A DNA stretch of 64,000 bases from Cristatella mucedo (Eukaryota; Bryozoa; Phylactolaemata; Cristatellidae). Both the position numbers and the translations under genes were made by a program. The DNA is taken from NCBI GenBank assembly GCA_009760855.2, contig WPIO01000013.1, positions 4,204,501 through 4,268,500 of the forward strand, written 5' to 3'. The notes beneath the pieces are model-generated. The model made no database searches and had not been told where the DNA came from. It was given only the letters and a program-made list of their open reading frames with translations. Positions 13,160 to 26,200 of the stretch are shown here, piece after piece (the stretch's first letter is position 1; each line of letters starts with the position of its first letter).

Positions 13160-13318
13160 CAGTGAAATTAAACGTCGGGGCTGATTCAACAGCCTTATTT
13201 AGATAGCAGCAGAATTACCACCGTTTGCAGTGGGCAATAAAGGATCGCCCACTGCAGCTGTCGAAGCCACGTGACCCTGATCGTGAAGCCGGAGCACCTT
13301 GCCCCTGGGCTACGAGAG
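13160..13318 (-). mobile_element. SINE S1 (tRNA-derived)
   Basis: Read on the minus strand: A-box-like TAGCCCAGGGGCAAGG (13312-13297), B-box-like GGCTTCGACAGC (13268-13257), then a stem-loop with arms 13227-13235 and 13247-13255 (GCAGTGGGC / GCCCACTGC) around a CTTTATTG loop. The body ends with AAATAAGGCTGTTGAATCAG. The same order of parts is seen at 16378, 16660, 43560, 52818 and 57064. Confidence 0.82.
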
Positions 13319-13784
13319 ACCCACGAACAGCAACGAGACATTCAAGTGAGGTTTTCTAGCGTGACCACGAGAGCTCGCTTATTTTACTTACTCTTTCAAG
13401 TGCTTAGAAAGAGATTTGGTTCTCTGTGGGTGCTATGGGATGCATTATTAGTATTAAAAAGAAACTGTTTTCACTGGTCACTGTCTTCAATGACCATCAT
13501 GCGTCATCATTTAAGCCTCCGCTGAAGATGCATTTATTTACCGACCAACTTCCCCTTCGCTCCAGTGGACTTGTCTTTTTTTGTTGTGAGTGCTTTTTTG
13601 CGTGCATGCCTGAGCATGACTCCTGAGCATGAGTGCTCGCTACTAGCCCGAGATCTTACTAGCCGGCTGCCCAGAGTGTCGGCTCAGGTTTGCTTTAGCA
13701 AGCTGGCCTAGGCTTAATACTCGTTGCTTGCTTTTGCATTCTTGATACCACGTATGTCACTAGACTATGGGTATTGGTTCTCTT

Positions 13785-13895
13785 GCACCGAGTTGTAAAG
13801 CGCCTGGTTAGAGATTGAAGTTCACTTTGAGTGCTAAGTAAACGTCCTATTGTTGTTAATAATGATAATAATAATATTATTATTATTACTATTAT
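13785..13895 (+). mobile_element. L2-like 3' tail fragment
   Basis: TTGTAAAGCGCCTGGTTAGAG, a GTTCACTTTGAGTGC segment and a long ATT/AAT tail match the 3' end shared by the L2-like LINE and SINE S2. No tRNA head is recognisable upstream, so the source family is undecided. Confidence 0.65.
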
Positions 13896-14289
13896 TAGGC
13901 CATCTGTCTTCCTGATTAAAGGAACAGTTCTTTAAAGCTCTTTAATGGCAGGACATTTCCCACAATCTTAATAAATTAACTAATTATCATTTGGCCTCCC
14001 CCTGCTGCCGAGTGTACCGAACCACAAGCTAGTGGAATAGCAACGTCTCATTGCTGTACGAGAGTGCCAATGGTAAATCGGCTGTTGGTTCAACCGTATG
14101 TAATTCTTGCCTCCACCTTTTTTCAATCTCACGCTCTCCGATACATCTGCAGGCATTTGCACTCTGCGCCGGCACTTGTGTCTCACCTGTATCGTCGTTA
14201 GCAGCTGGGCAGTCCCCTTAGGAGGGTCACTACCAAGGTGCCAACGGCCAATGGAGCAGCTTGAGCTGAGCGACGCACGGCCTCGCGAG

Positions 14290-14815
<526 letters not shown>

Positions 14816-14819
14816 GGGT

Positions 14820-16009
<1,190 letters not shown>

Positions 16010-16154
16010 CTGGCATTTGCAGGCGAAATTTGGAGCCACATTATGTGAAATCCGTCATGTCTTGTTGCGTGTGGGACCCACTGGCTGCCAAAACGATCCA
16101 AAACCGTGCTGGGCATCCAGGCAACTCCACTTAGCACGGCTAGACCTAGCACAC

Positions 16155-16262
16155 TAGTAATAATTATAATAATAATAATAATAATACATTTGTATAGGGC
16201 CCTCAGAGAACTTAATCTCTTTCCAAGCACTTTATGTATGCTGTAAAGGAAGCACGATCAGG
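16155..16262 (-). mobile_element. Short L2-like LINE 3' end
   Basis: An AAT/TTA tail (16157-16186) is followed by sequence complementary to the AAGTGC...AAAGAGATTAAGTTCTCTG end. Only about 75 bases of body remain, so this copy is strongly 5' truncated. Confidence 0.75.
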
Positions 16263-16377
16263 TTGCTTGTCCAGTTGTGGTTGACTCACCCATGTTTCCC
16301 AGCTAATAGAGCACGTCTTACAGACAGTTGTTCTAACTTGGAAGCTCAGAACCTGGTCGTCCTCTCCTACCATGTAA

Positions 16378-16562
16378 ATTAAAAGTAAAGGCTGGCATGA
16401 TTTAACAGCCTCATTTATCGGTAGAAGAGGAGCCGTTGCGGTTTTCTCCCCGCTTGCTGCAGGCAATAAAGGATTGTCTTGTGCAGGACTCGAACCCACG
16501 TATTCCCGTTTCTGTTGCTCGCTTTAAGCATTCGCCTGCCGCTCATCCCGAAGGATACACGC
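16378..16562 (-). mobile_element. SINE S1 (tRNA-derived)
   Basis: On the minus strand there is a canonical B box, GGGTTCGAGTCC (about 16498-16487), followed by the ATCCTTTATTGCC body motif and the GGCTGTTAAATCATGCC end. The A box is GGCAGGCGAATGCTTAAAGC-like and more decayed. Confidence 0.8.
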
Positions 16563-16659
16563 CCTGTGTCATAGGCCTGTGTCACGTTGCCCGAAGAAAT
16601 TATGCAAGTAGCTACGGAAGCCGGTGGTGTCGGCCATCGGACTTGCAGCCAGAATAACA

Positions 16660-16835
16660 AATAAAATAAGGTAAAAGAAAATCTTAGCTGATTTAACAGC
16701 CTCATTTGTATAGCAACAGAAGAGCCTTATGTCACCATTGCTTGAAGTTGGTGATAGAGGATCGCTCAACTGCAATATTCGAAGCCACGACGTCGTTCGT
16801 GAAGAGCGAGCACCTCACCTCCCGGGATACAACGG
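16660..16835 (-). mobile_element. SINE S1 (tRNA-derived), diverged
   Basis: The order matches the other S1 copies: GAGGTGCTCGCTCTTCACG head, GTGGCTTCGA B-box region, a weakened stem-loop, the end CAAATGAGGCTGTTAAATC, then an AAGATTTTC/TTTTATT-rich tail. It lies 100 bases from the previous copy in the same orientation. Confidence 0.78.
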
Positions 16836-17269
16836 TCCTGCGTGAGCTGAGGGTGGGGGGCAGACCTTGACCCTGCCCTGAGCAGCCAATCGTAGCAGGA
16901 AGGGCTGAGGGGGAGGTTTGCTGCACCTATGCAAATGAGCTTTGTCTGCTGCTGCAATAGCTGCTGCTGCTGGGAGATACAGCTGCTGGCAGGCACTCAG
17001 TTTGCTGGATAAAGGGACGATAAGCCTACATCCTACACTCACCCAACGACCCGCTTCTTCGCCCCGTCGAACGTCGTGTCTGCACGTGTGCCTCCTAAGG
17101 GTGAGGGCAGAGAGCAAGGTAGCAAGCCGTGGCGAATTCGATGCTACCGGAAGGTGCTCTGATGGAATGGAGCACTTGGCTTGACATCCCGGCAAAAATG
17201 GGCATATGGCGGCACGGCCCGTTGTTCATTATCGCTGTCACAATGCATTCGGAGTGGAACAAATCTGAC

Positions 17270-17330
17270 GGTACATGCCGGCATTACAGCGGTGCATACC
17301 AGCATTACAGCGGTACATGTCGGCGCATCC
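17270..17330. repeat. Short tandem repeat, period 21, about 2.7 units
   Basis: GGTACATGCCGGCATTACAG and its variants start at 17270, 17291 and 17312. The third unit is incomplete. Confidence 0.85.
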
Positions 17331-17414
17331 ACGAACCTTTGGCTCTGGCGCTGCTTTTGCTGTTGTGCGTTGTATCCCACGCTGTCATGGGAAGCGGACA
17401 GTCTTAGCAAGCAC

Positions 17415-17438
17415 CAGCTGCACCAGCTGGTGCAGCTG
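17415..17438. repeat. Perfect 24-base palindrome
   Basis: The half-site CAGCTGCACCAG is followed directly by its reverse complement, giving three CAGCTG motifs in 24 bases. CAGCTG is a common class A E-box; no functional evidence is available. Confidence 0.9.
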
Positions 17439-17811
17439 CCGGTGCACGGTGAGCAGCCCTTGATGTCATCTCGCCTGCATGCATGCCGGAAAGGTAGGAG
17501 GGCGGTCTCGTGAAAACGTGGATGTCAAGAATGTCAAGGACGACTGCTGGCTAAGCACCGTCCGAATGCTTGGCCAACAGTCGAGATATGCCACGAGTGC
17601 CCATGCGAATGTGCGGCGCAAGTTTTGGCCATCGCCTCCGAATGCACTGGCGCAGCTGCGTTCACCGAGTGACAACCGTTGGCAGCCTCCAGCTGCCTTT
17701 GTGAAGGCTGATTATGCGGCTGGCAGTGATCGAGCGGGTGCTGCGTGGAGCAAGCAGGCCTGCCCGGGCAGGCCCGCCTGGTGGCGCCTATGCACACACC
17801 AGTGGCCGTTT

Positions 17812-17818
<7 letters not shown>

Positions 17819-17852
<34 letters not shown>
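17819..17852. repeat. (CA)n microsatellite
   Basis: About 16 CA repeats, 70 bases upstream of the acceptor of the next FAM204A-like exon. Confidence 0.95.
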
Positions 17853-17853
<1 letters not shown>

Positions 17854-17922
17854 AAGTGATGCTTCCATTCGCCGTCTACTGCTGCGAAGTGCGGCTGAGC
17901 ATTCCTCGAAACGTTTATGTAG

Positions 17923-18035
17923 CTCGGCGAAAGAATTTCGAAGGCGGTAGATGCGCATGAGTTTCTCGAGGCCAAAGGCAAAGTGGCCAAAAGCAGCCGA
18001 TCGTCGTTACGAAAGAAGAAGAAGCTGAAGTGGGG
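17923..18035 (+). CDS. FAM204A: FAM204A-like protein, penultimate coding exon
   Basis: The exon follows acceptor CGTTTATGTAG and ends at donor GG|GTACGT. Read in phase 0 it encodes 37 residues starting LGERISKAVDAHEFLEAKGK and ending RKKKKLKW, plus two bases of a Gly codon. In FAM204A proteins the matching segment is Leu-Gly, an amphipathic KAV helix, then a run of four lysines followed by Leu-x-Trp-Gly, so both ends agree. The preceding exon ends in phase 0 and the following one supplies the missing base, so the reading frame is continuous across 16.2 kb and 3.4 kb introns. The basic run might act in nuclear localisation or RNA binding, but this is inference. Confidence 0.88.
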
Positions 18036-21000
18036 GTACGTGCTCGTGTGCGCTTTTTTTCCTTTACTGCTGCCGGCCTGCGGTCGTCGTTTGCGGAATG
18101 CAAATTGGCTCTTGTGGTGGGCCTTCCCCTCTTTCTGCTTCCTTCGTGGTGGTGATGGCTGGTGATGGCTGGCGGTGGGTGACTTCGTCTCTCACCCAGC
18201 AGCCTCTCACGCGATGGCGCTAGGGCCTTCGTTGCAGCTGCACTCTCATGCGCAATTCCTTAGCAAGACATGCCTTCTCGCCGTCACGTGTTCGTTATGC
18301 ATGCGACCTCCGTCACGCCAGTGGTAGGCGCCCTGTGGCTGAAGTTCTGTGCCTTAAGCTCAAGTCGCGATGGGGTGGAGTTGCTGCTGCCGGTGCCGCC
18401 GTCTTGTGGCGCTGGCACCGACGGTAGGTAGGCCAGCCGTGTGGTGGCTCGGGCTATCGTGTCGTGTGGTAACGGGACGGCTGCCGTCGTTGGTGGCGTC
18501 GGCAACGGCAGCCTTCAACACCCGAGGCAGCTGTCTGCTCGCCTTTGTTGGACCTTCTATGCTCCGCAGCAGCTCCTCCTCTGCTCCCATCGCTCCTGCT
18601 CCCATTGCTCTTGGCTGCGCAGCGCTCCTGGAGCTTGGCCGAGTCCTGTCCCCCCACCCCCCCCCACTGTTGCTGCGCAGTCGGCCTGTGTGCGCTCGCA
18701 TGTCGCACCCCTGTCACACTCTCAGTCGTCGTCTGTTGCGCTGCTGCTGTTGAAGCGATCGCCTACAGTGACGAGGTGGCAGCTGACGGGGCAGGGCCTT
18801 GGTCGGTCTCCCGGCTGTGCCTTGGTGCAGTGTCTCGGCTGGGATGGCCCTGATGGCCACAGATCCGGACCGGGCTGCCTCACGGCTCATTAGCGCAGTA
18901 ATCTAGGAAGCCCGAGAGGTCAGGTCGGTTCCAGTTAGGAAGCAGTTCTAGAGTTGCAGTCGCTCGACATCCGACGTCTGCTTCACGGCAGCCGAGGCAG
19001 GCTGCTTGAAAGGTCCCATCTCCAGCTCGGCGGCAGCCAGGGGCAGATGCCGGCACAGCCCCCCCCCCCCCCCCACTCCCCTGCTACACCCCCCCCCCCC
19101 CCGCTTGCCTTTCGCTCGCTCTTCACCGAGCAAGTTTGTTCTTGGTCCTCCCCTTTTCCTGCCCCTGAGTCAGACTTGCATCTTGAGCTCTTTGGCATCA
19201 GCAGCGGCAGCAGCTAATCGACTGCACCCTGATTGCAAATAGTAGTCTATAAATAAGGGAGCCCGGGTTAGGCATCGGTCGGCTAAGAACTATTGGGCCA
19301 ATTACGCTAACGTTGATCATAAAACCTCATGGCCGGTTTATTGGTGCTGCTTAGAGCAATTTCCCATTCCCCTCTCATTTGAAAGGAGAGCAGGTGCAAA
19401 GTGTATAGATCAATGCTGGGGGAGGGGTGGGTCCTGGGTGGGTGGGGCCCTCCTTGTGGGTGGAAATGGGTTTTGTCACTGAATTGCCTGAGCCAAGTAT
19501 CGATCTTTGCCCGGTGCTGCAGCTGCTGCAGCTCGGGAGCAGCACTCTGAGAGTGCTCACAGCACAGAGCCGCGCGTTATCTGCTGCGGCTACTGCGGCA
19601 CAAGCAGAGCACAGGACAGACAGAGCACCAGCCCTCGAATCCGGCAGCCGGCGAACCTGGGTGTTGCCGGCTTGGTGTTGGCCGGTCGTGAGGTGGCTGC
19701 ATCCAGCCACTGAACTTGATTAGCCAGCAGCCAGCCACCGCAACAGCAACCGTGCAGACAGACCTATTAGCTCCTCAGTGTGTAGCCTGTAGCCTCGTGG
19801 CCGGTAGAGAAGCTACCTGAAAAATGAAGCCAATTGGCCAGCAGCTGCTGCTGCCGCAGCCAGCAGCAGCAGGGCTGCTGCTGGCTGCAGCAGCCCTGCT
19901 GCTGGTAATGCCATTAGTGGAGGATGGGAAGTGCTCGAGCACTAGCCGGTATGCACGTTTGTTGTTGGCCACGTGGCGCAGCCACGTGGTGGCCGGTGCA
20001 CAACTGCCTCAGCCTCAGTGGTAGAGCAGGATTCGATTTCTTTTTCTCTCTGTCCTCAGCCTGTGATTGTCATGCATTTGACCGTGTCGGCATTAGATCA
20101 TTCAGCACCGGCAGCCCGTGTCGGAGTCGTCAGCCGTTGTCAGTGGAAATGGTGCATCGTGATGCAAGCTGGCGAAACTCACTTCAGTGTAGGAGGTCGA
20201 AGGCACGCTATACGGCACGGCACATTTTCCTCTCATCCTAGCGCTCTCTATATGCCTCTTTGAGTTGTTTAGCTTTTCAGTTAATAAGTCCGGCTTATGG
20301 TTCAGCTTGCATTTTTGTTTATTAATTGCCCCCCCATGCTCATCCGGGCTGAGCAAGTCTGCAAGCTTGCTCGAGCACCTCCTGCAACAGAGAGCAGTAA
20401 TGGGAGTGAAGCAGCCGTTAGTAGTCGGCCAAGAATCGTCTGAGAGTATCGTGCTGCATTTTAACCGAACGTTTTCCAAATCTTTTGTTTCAACGAGCAC
20501 GTGCCTCCATGTGTCTGTGCGCGTGACTATTGCTCTGTGGCAAGTTCGTCAGGCGCATTGGTCGCCATTGGCCTTTTTGTGGCTTTTTGGCTCAAGCCGC
20601 TGACGTGATGCTCTCAGCCTCAGTGCTCCGACGATGATGGCTCGATGACCAGGAAGTGCTGAGCGGCGTCCACTTCCTGGCCGATGCTCTTCAGCACAGG
20701 AGGATGTGGCAACACAGCTGCCCCGGTAGCAAGCAGCTTGCCATCACTTTGCCGACAGCCACGTAACTTGACTCGGTAGAAAGCCTGCATGTTTGCCGCA
20801 AGTAGGCTACTGGTGTACACTGACTGCTCCCGTATCGGTAGCCACTGCCTCGGTCAGTAGGCTGCTTCTGAGAGGCTTGCCACCGTCGAGCAGTAATCTA
20901 GTTTGGTGGTCTAAAACCGGGAGGCAGCAAAAGGTTAATGTTTCGAGCAGCCGAGCTTGACCACAGCCGTTCACCCACCGTTCGAAGGCTGGTACTACGC

Positions 21001-21429
21001 TCCGGACTGGGATCTTGCACAGCCGGCCGGCAGCTGCTCGTGGTCCAGCACTTCGGCTGCCCGCCAGCCCAGATTCTGCCTGTAGCTCGCTCTGCTAGAG
21101 CCGCCACATCCACTTGCCACCTTTCACTGCACTTCTTCCGGCCGCCTTTTTCTAGTGTTGCCCGTGCTGTGCCGCTCTGTGAGTGAGGTGGTGCCCGCAG
21201 CCAAGACGTGCTTGCAGACGTTGTGGCACCACCCACCTCCACCACCCCGTGACGTTTTTCTTTGTTCGCAGTTAGCTGCTCTGCGCCGACACGCACGATG
21301 AAACCTTCTAGCAGCAGCAGCAGCAGAAGCTTTGGCTTCCGGCAGGTCGGCTCACTGGTATCGGTGGGCTTCACCTGTTTTGGTCGCGGCATTAAAATAA
21401 AAACCCGTTGCCCGTTTGTGTCGTTCCAG
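18036..21429 (+). other. Last intron of the FAM204A-like gene
   Basis: A 3.4 kb intron with C runs near 19060-19103, CAG/CTG-rich hairpin-forming sequence at 19845-19905, two CACGTG sites within 20 bases near 19970-19988, and no recognisable transposon. Open frames at 18370-18890 and 20898-21392 (minus) show no recognisable domain. Confidence 0.6.
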
Positions 21430-21472
21430 GTTCGAACCGAAGGAGCGGTGGGAAATGAAGGCCAACATGTGA
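21430..21472 (+). CDS. FAM204A: FAM204A-like protein, terminal coding exon
   Basis: After acceptor TTTGTGTCGTTCCAG, one base completes the Gly codon of the previous exon. The exon then encodes FEPKERWEMKANM followed by TGA at 21470-21472. The FE-x-K-x-RWE-x-K-x-NM ending is the signature C-terminus of FAM204A as I remember it. The three recognised exons together encode 81 residues. The string GGTTCGAACC at the exon start resembles a tRNA B box, but no SINE body follows. The exon is short, so the call rests on the motif, the phase and the preceding exons. Confidence 0.88.
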
Positions 21473-22745
21473 ATGTCGCGAGTCAATATTCTTGTGCTAA
21501 ATACATTCATTTCGGTTTGAGCCTATCGACTTTTCTTTAGCACGCACGGTTACGGTTACCCGCGCATCGTTACGTCGGTGCTGATGCTGCTAGTGATGTC
21601 ACAATCGTGGCTCTGATGGCAGCTGGGCGGTGTGCAGCAGCAGCTATAGCAGCAGCAGCAGCAGCAGCAGCTATAGCAGCAGCAGCAGCAGCAGCAGCTA
21701 TAGCAGCAGCAGCAGCAGCTATAGCAGCAGCAGCAGCAGCTATAGCAGCAGCAGCAGCAGCTATAGCAGCAGCAGCAGCTATAGCAGCAGCAGCAGCTAT
21801 AGCAGCAGCAGCAGCAGCTATAGCAGCAGCAGCAGCAGCTATAGCAGCAGCAGCAGCAGCTATAGCAGCAGCAGCTATAGCAGCAGCAGCAGCAGCTATA
21901 GCAGCAGCAGCTATAGCAGCAGCAGTGCTGAGGCTGTTCCAATGCGTCCTCCTGGACTTGAGGCTAAGTCGCCTGCCGAGCGTCGAGGTGCACAGCCCCA
22001 AAGGAAACGGCTGCCTCGGGTAGGCGGCCCCACTCTGCACTCTTGCCACAGCTCTCTCTCTCTCTCTCACTCTCTCTCTCACTCTCTCTCTCTCTCTTTC
22101 TCTCTCTCACTCTCTCTCTCACTCCTGCTCACCCGGCATTGCTGGCTTGCTTTGTACGGTAGCTGAAGCCACTGCATTTTCCTCCTCTTGCGCGAGCTGG
22201 CAGGCCGCTGCAGTGAGCGCGGCGTCGACTCGGCGCCAGGGTGGCGCCGCCGCTCAGGAGCCGAGCTGGCGCGTCAACGCCATCGACCCGGCGCTACTGC
22301 CGCGCCTCGGCGAGAGAAGCAGCCTGCCTCGATCGAGAGTGAGACACCTGTGGATGACGCTGTCGCAGCTGCTCCAAAGCTGTTCCACAGCTGCTCTCTC
22401 ATCGTGGCTGCGACTCGGTGGCGGCCTGAAGGCGGTGAGAAAGCGCATGCATGAGAGCGCGCATGGCAAGCGCCAGAGCCGTGCAGAAGGGGTATTAGAG
22501 GCCTGCAGCTAGCGAGCGCCAAACAGGAAATCTGTAGGCTGCCACCTGAGCGCATGGGGGCACGGACAGTGCAAGCAGGAGAAATGTCCGCCTGTAAGAA
22601 CCCGGTCACCGACGTGGCACATGTCAACCACCCTCCATCAGCCGAGTCGTGTAGCAACACTTGCAGCAAAGGCAGCCTCGGGACGTCTTTCCTGCAGTTT
22701 ATAAACGCAGCATAGCTGAAATCAATAAATGAACAGGCGGTGACT
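21473..22745 (+). other. Probable 3' UTR of the FAM204A-like gene
   Basis: The first AATAAA on the + strand after the stop codon that I find is at 22724-22729, which would give a UTR of about 1.25 kb. The segment contains the AGC/TAT minisatellite (21635-21930), an interrupted CT run (22051-22126) and a CpG-containing block at 22195-22460 with several overlapping open frames. The block could instead be part of an unrelated exon. The end of the transcript is inferred only from the signal. Confidence 0.4.
21635..21930. repeat. AGC-run minisatellite with regular TAT interruptions
   Basis: AGC triplet runs are separated by 14 single TAT triplets. Between consecutive TATs the runs hold 8, 8, 6, 6, 6, 5, 5, 6, 6, 6, 4, 6 and 4 triplets. 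Each junction forms the palindrome GCTATAGC. The array is open in several frames on both strands (poly-Ser/Tyr, poly-Ala/Ile, poly-Cys/Tyr), so these frames carry no coding evidence. Confidence 0.97.
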
Positions 22746-23297
22746 GCCAGTGACCTGCTGCTATATGTCGAGAAGCAAAATTTCGGCCGATTCATTTACG
22801 TAGTGTTATAAAGAGCAGCGTTGGCTACTGCCAGTCGGCTGGCTGGCTGGCTGGCGGGCTGGCTGGCTGGCGGGCAATGCAGGATTGCCTGCCTCGGATT
22901 CGAACGTGCACGACCAAATCGTGGACCAAATCGTGGACCAAATCGCGGTTTGGTTCGAGCACCGATTCGTAGCTTCGATCGGCAGCATTCTTGGTTGCCA
23001 CCTTTGTTTGCTTGCTTCTAGGTAGTGCTCCTTTAAAATTTGCTCCAGATCACGAATGTGGGCTGTGCCCACAGAAAGAATATGCCAAGCACATCTAGGG
23101 CTGCCACATTTGGGCTGTCATTAATGTTCCTTCCAGGTTGGTATGCCTTCCTGCTATTGATATCCCCCCCCCCGACCAGTAGCTGCTTGTTATGGGGGGG
23201 GGCTGCAGCCGCTGGCCGCAGCTGAAGCAGTCGGCTTGGCATTGGCTCTATGTAAAAGCCCGGATTTCGTGAGTTCTCCGGCCTCGGCCATCAGCGA

Positions 23298-23332
<35 letters not shown>

Positions 23333-23984
23333 CCGTCGGCTAGATAGGATGGTTGGCTACTGAGTGGGATACCGACCGCCGGGTGCTCCGGGCGCTGGCT
23401 TCGGTCAGGGATGGGCTCCAGCTCAATGGCCGCTCCATTGCCCCGGTGCAGCAGCCAGCCGGAGGCACAATGCCGGGCAGTGTGCTTCGCTGGCAGCAGT
23501 GACTGCACCCCGTGTGGTCACACAATGCCCCGGCAATCCCAAAGATCGGGTCTGCTGCTGGACTGCTTCCAAAGGCCGGCCCGAATGGCGGCTGGTCACT
23601 CGGAACGGGCACTGACACGCGAGAAACTGCGAGGACACGTGCGCCGTCCTACGCGTGCATCTGTCTGTGCGAGGGCGCGCACGTGCCGTTGATGACGAGG
23701 CGGTCATCGTGTGCCAGCAGCAGCAGCGGTCATCTCACACAACGAAAAAACCCGAAGGACGAGTCGCAGGAGGAAAGACCTGTAGAAGCATGAGCATTGC
23801 AACAGCGGCGGCGGTCCCTCGGTCGAGGACGTGCAGAAAGGCAAAAGCCTCGCTCGCTTGCTTGCGAGTACGCTGTGACAGGCACGACGGCTCAATTGAA
23901 ACGCGTTGAATCGGCCTCCTGCTCTCTATCTGGGGTTTTGCCCTGGAGGCAAGGTGCTCGCAGTTAACGACCTCCGCCGTTGAC

Positions 23985-24095
23985 CGCAGTTAAAGATTGA
24001 TCGTGAATTCGAGCCCTTCGGCGCCATGTAAAGTGCCTGTACAGAGGACAGGTTCTGTTAGGGTTGGCGCTGCTGTACGAATGCATTTTATTTCA
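23985..24095 (+). mobile_element. Decayed SINE S2
   Basis: GTGAATTCGAGCCC resembles a B box. It is followed by GTAAAGTGCCTGTACAGAGG and a diverged GTTCTGTTAGGG segment, as in S2. The A-box half is not recognisable. Confidence 0.55.
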
Positions 24096-24387
24096 TTGCT
24101 ATTTATTCCAGCGCCCAGAAGCTGACGCTGTGTCTCACCTAACCTTTGACCCAAGGCTCTTGCCTCGTGTCTCGGCGGCTCAGGCCCCCCCAGGGACCGT
24201 CGTCCTCAGGCCATCGCTCCGGGGTTGTGCTGTGCATAGCTGCCGCCTGGCGATGCGACGCTTTCTTGTTTGTTGCTGTTTCACCGTCAGGGCGGTTTGA
24301 AGCCTTTTTTTTTTCTTCCGACGACTGAACGTCGAGCAGCAAGCTGCTACCAGCTGCATTTGCTGTGGGGCCACAGGTCACAGGTCA

Positions 24388-24540
24388 TGCCGAGCTGGTT
24401 CGGTCCAGCGGTTATCGTGCTGGCCGCGACCAAGGTCTGGCTGAGGTCGTGGCACACGTGAGCCCCGAGGCACATGTGAAGTGCCTGAATAGAGATTAAG
24501 TTCTCTTGGGGAGCAATACAAATGAATTAAATTATATTAA
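24388..24540 (+). mobile_element. SINE S2: tRNA head with L2-like 3' tail
   Basis: An A-box-like GGTCCAGCGGTTATCGTGCT at about 24401 is followed by a weak B-box region (GTGAGCCCCGAGG). Then comes GAAGTGCCTGAATAGAG with ATTAAGTTCTCTTGGGG and a CAATACAAATGAATT end, the same 3' end as the copy at 62748-62890. Confidence 0.75.
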
Positions 24541-25348
24541 CATTGGTTCGGCAGCTTGAGGAGACATCCTTCTGTACTCCTGATGTGTCCCTACTGGCTG
24601 CAGTGGTTGTTGCTGGTAAACAAGAGCCAGTGCTGCCTCTGCTGTTGCTAGGCCACCCACTCAGATGCCTCGGCAGAATTGCAGTTGTCAGCTGGAAAGG
24701 GAGGCAGTGGCAAGGCTGTCAGCAAGTGTGTGTGGGTGCTGCGATTTGGCTTTGTGGCGCTGAGGTTTGTAAATCCCAGGCTGATTTGTACCTAATCGAT
24801 TGTGAATTAATCGAACTGGCTCATATTCGTCCAACCGGCCGGGCAGTGGTTGGCCTCCGGTCTTGCCTTGGGGTCGGGCCATCCTCCTCTTGTTTATGCT
24901 AATTGTTTTGCATTCAACAAACAAGCTGCTCATGGAAACAATCAAAAGCAGCAGCAGCCACTGGCAGCAGCAGCAACAGGTTCACCCTCGGTGTCTTGTC
25001 GCCTCAGCCTCAGTATTGAGGCCTGCTGCTGCTGCCGCCGCTGCAGCAGCAGCGGCAGCAGCGGCAGACTAGTGCCGCCAGCCACGCTTCATAATAGTTT
25101 GAAGGCAGGAAATCGGCACCAGTCGACTTGATGCATTTCTCGTTGCACCACATCTGCCTGCCTGCCATGCAGCAGTGTCAGTGTGCCATTGCAATGCCCC
25201 CTTGCCCAACGAACAGACAGACGAACGTGTGCAAGCTTCCTGCCGCTTCTCTGCGCTCAGGGCTGCCTCCGCAAAGGTCTCTTAAGTAGACCACCTGGGT
25301 CTGGCCTCACCTTAAGGCCAGAGCAAAGAAACGCACTGCAGTTGCAAC

Positions 25349-26200
25349 ATGTTCACACTGGCTCACCATTCGGCAGCGCCACGGCGGCTGCGGCGGCAGC
25401 AGCAGCAGCCGAAGCATCTGCGGCGGCTGCAGACCTCGAGGCCCTTGGCTATTGGCGCTATTCTCGTCGTGCAGGTGTTGCGTGCTCCCTCCGCCGTTCA
25501 AGTCTCTGCAGACGGCGGGCTAGCAGAGGCACTCAGTAGCGTCGATGCTCCATCCTGCGACGACGATGATGACGATGGCGGCAGCAGCAGCAGAGCATGC
25601 TTTGAGCGGCGCGTGGCCAGCGGCGAGACGAGGTCGTGCGCTGCTGCCACCACTGCGACACGTGCTTGCCTCGGCGCCCCGGACGTCTGCCGCTGGCAGC
25701 TGCTGCGGCTGCTGGCACACGTGCGGCAGTGCCGTCTCGGCATCTACGACGTGATTCCTGCAGCTGCAGCAGCTGTCTTCAGCAACGACGACGACGATGC
25801 CAACGAAGGCTCGGAGTCGTCTCCACCTGCACGGCAGCCGCCGCTGCCGAGACGGCTCTGGCTGCCGTGGCGGAGGGCTCACCACCTCGTTCGGCGCGAC
25901 GTCGAGCAAGTGCTCGACGACGTGTGCGAAGCAGTCGCGCTATGGCCCATCGTCGAGGTGCGGGTGCCGATTGAGCTGCCTGCACTGGTGCAGTTGCAGT
26001 CGGGGGGGGGGGTGGGGCGAGGGGCCCAGAAGTTTATGGCCGAGCCAGAAGTGTGTGTGGCCGGGGCGGAAGTGCGTGGCTGGCGCAAACCGGCAGCTAA
26101 AGAAAAGAAGCTCGCGGTCAGAGGTCAGTCCGTCGAGGGCTCATGCTCCTCCGCCGGCGGCTGCTGCTGCTGCCGAGCACGCAGCAGCAGCCGCCGATGA
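25349..26200 (+). CDS. Unassigned GC-rich open frame (candidate coding)
   Basis: A 283-codon frame runs through CpG-rich sequence. The middle part (about 25690-26000) has mostly G/C third positions and a protein-like composition, including QLLRLLAHVRQCRLGIYDVI and VRRDVEQVLDDVCEAVALWP, with Asp runs before and after. I do not recognise the family. The first 30 codons and the end (poly-Cys/Arg) look like non-coding repeat, so true exon limits would be narrower. Competing frames are open on both strands. It could be a lineage-specific gene, a pseudogene, or GC-rich non-coding DNA. Confidence 0.25.
   Translation: MFTLAHHSAAPRRLRRQQQQPKHLRRLQTSRPLAIGAILVVQVLRAPSAVQVSADGGLAEALSSVDAPSCDDDDDDGGSSSRACFERRVASGETRSCAAATTATRACLGAPDVCRWQLLRLLAHVRQCRLGIYDVIPAAAAAVFSNDDDDANEGSESSPPARQPPLPRRLWLPWRRAHHLVRRDVEQVLDDVCEAVALWPIVEVRVPIELPALVQLQSGGGVGRGAQKFMAEPEVCVAGAEVRGWRKPAAKEKKLAVRGQSVEGSCSSAGGCCCCRARSSSRR

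Larger units (their letters stand above)
22746..25340. other. Intergenic sequence with small repeats
   Basis: No exon is recognised. It includes three copies of a 12-base unit, GACCAAATCGTG (22911-22948), a GA array at 23300-23331, a CAG/CTG-rich stretch at 24950-25070 and two SINE S2 copies listed separately. Open frames at 23340-23900 and 24543-24902 have no recognisable domain. Confidence 0.5.

Noticed and set aside
21431-21441. tRNA B-box-like GGTTCGAACC suggesting a SINE
   Set aside because: No A box or S1/S2 body accompanies it. The sequence is the start of the FAM204A-like terminal exon (FEPKERWEMKANM).
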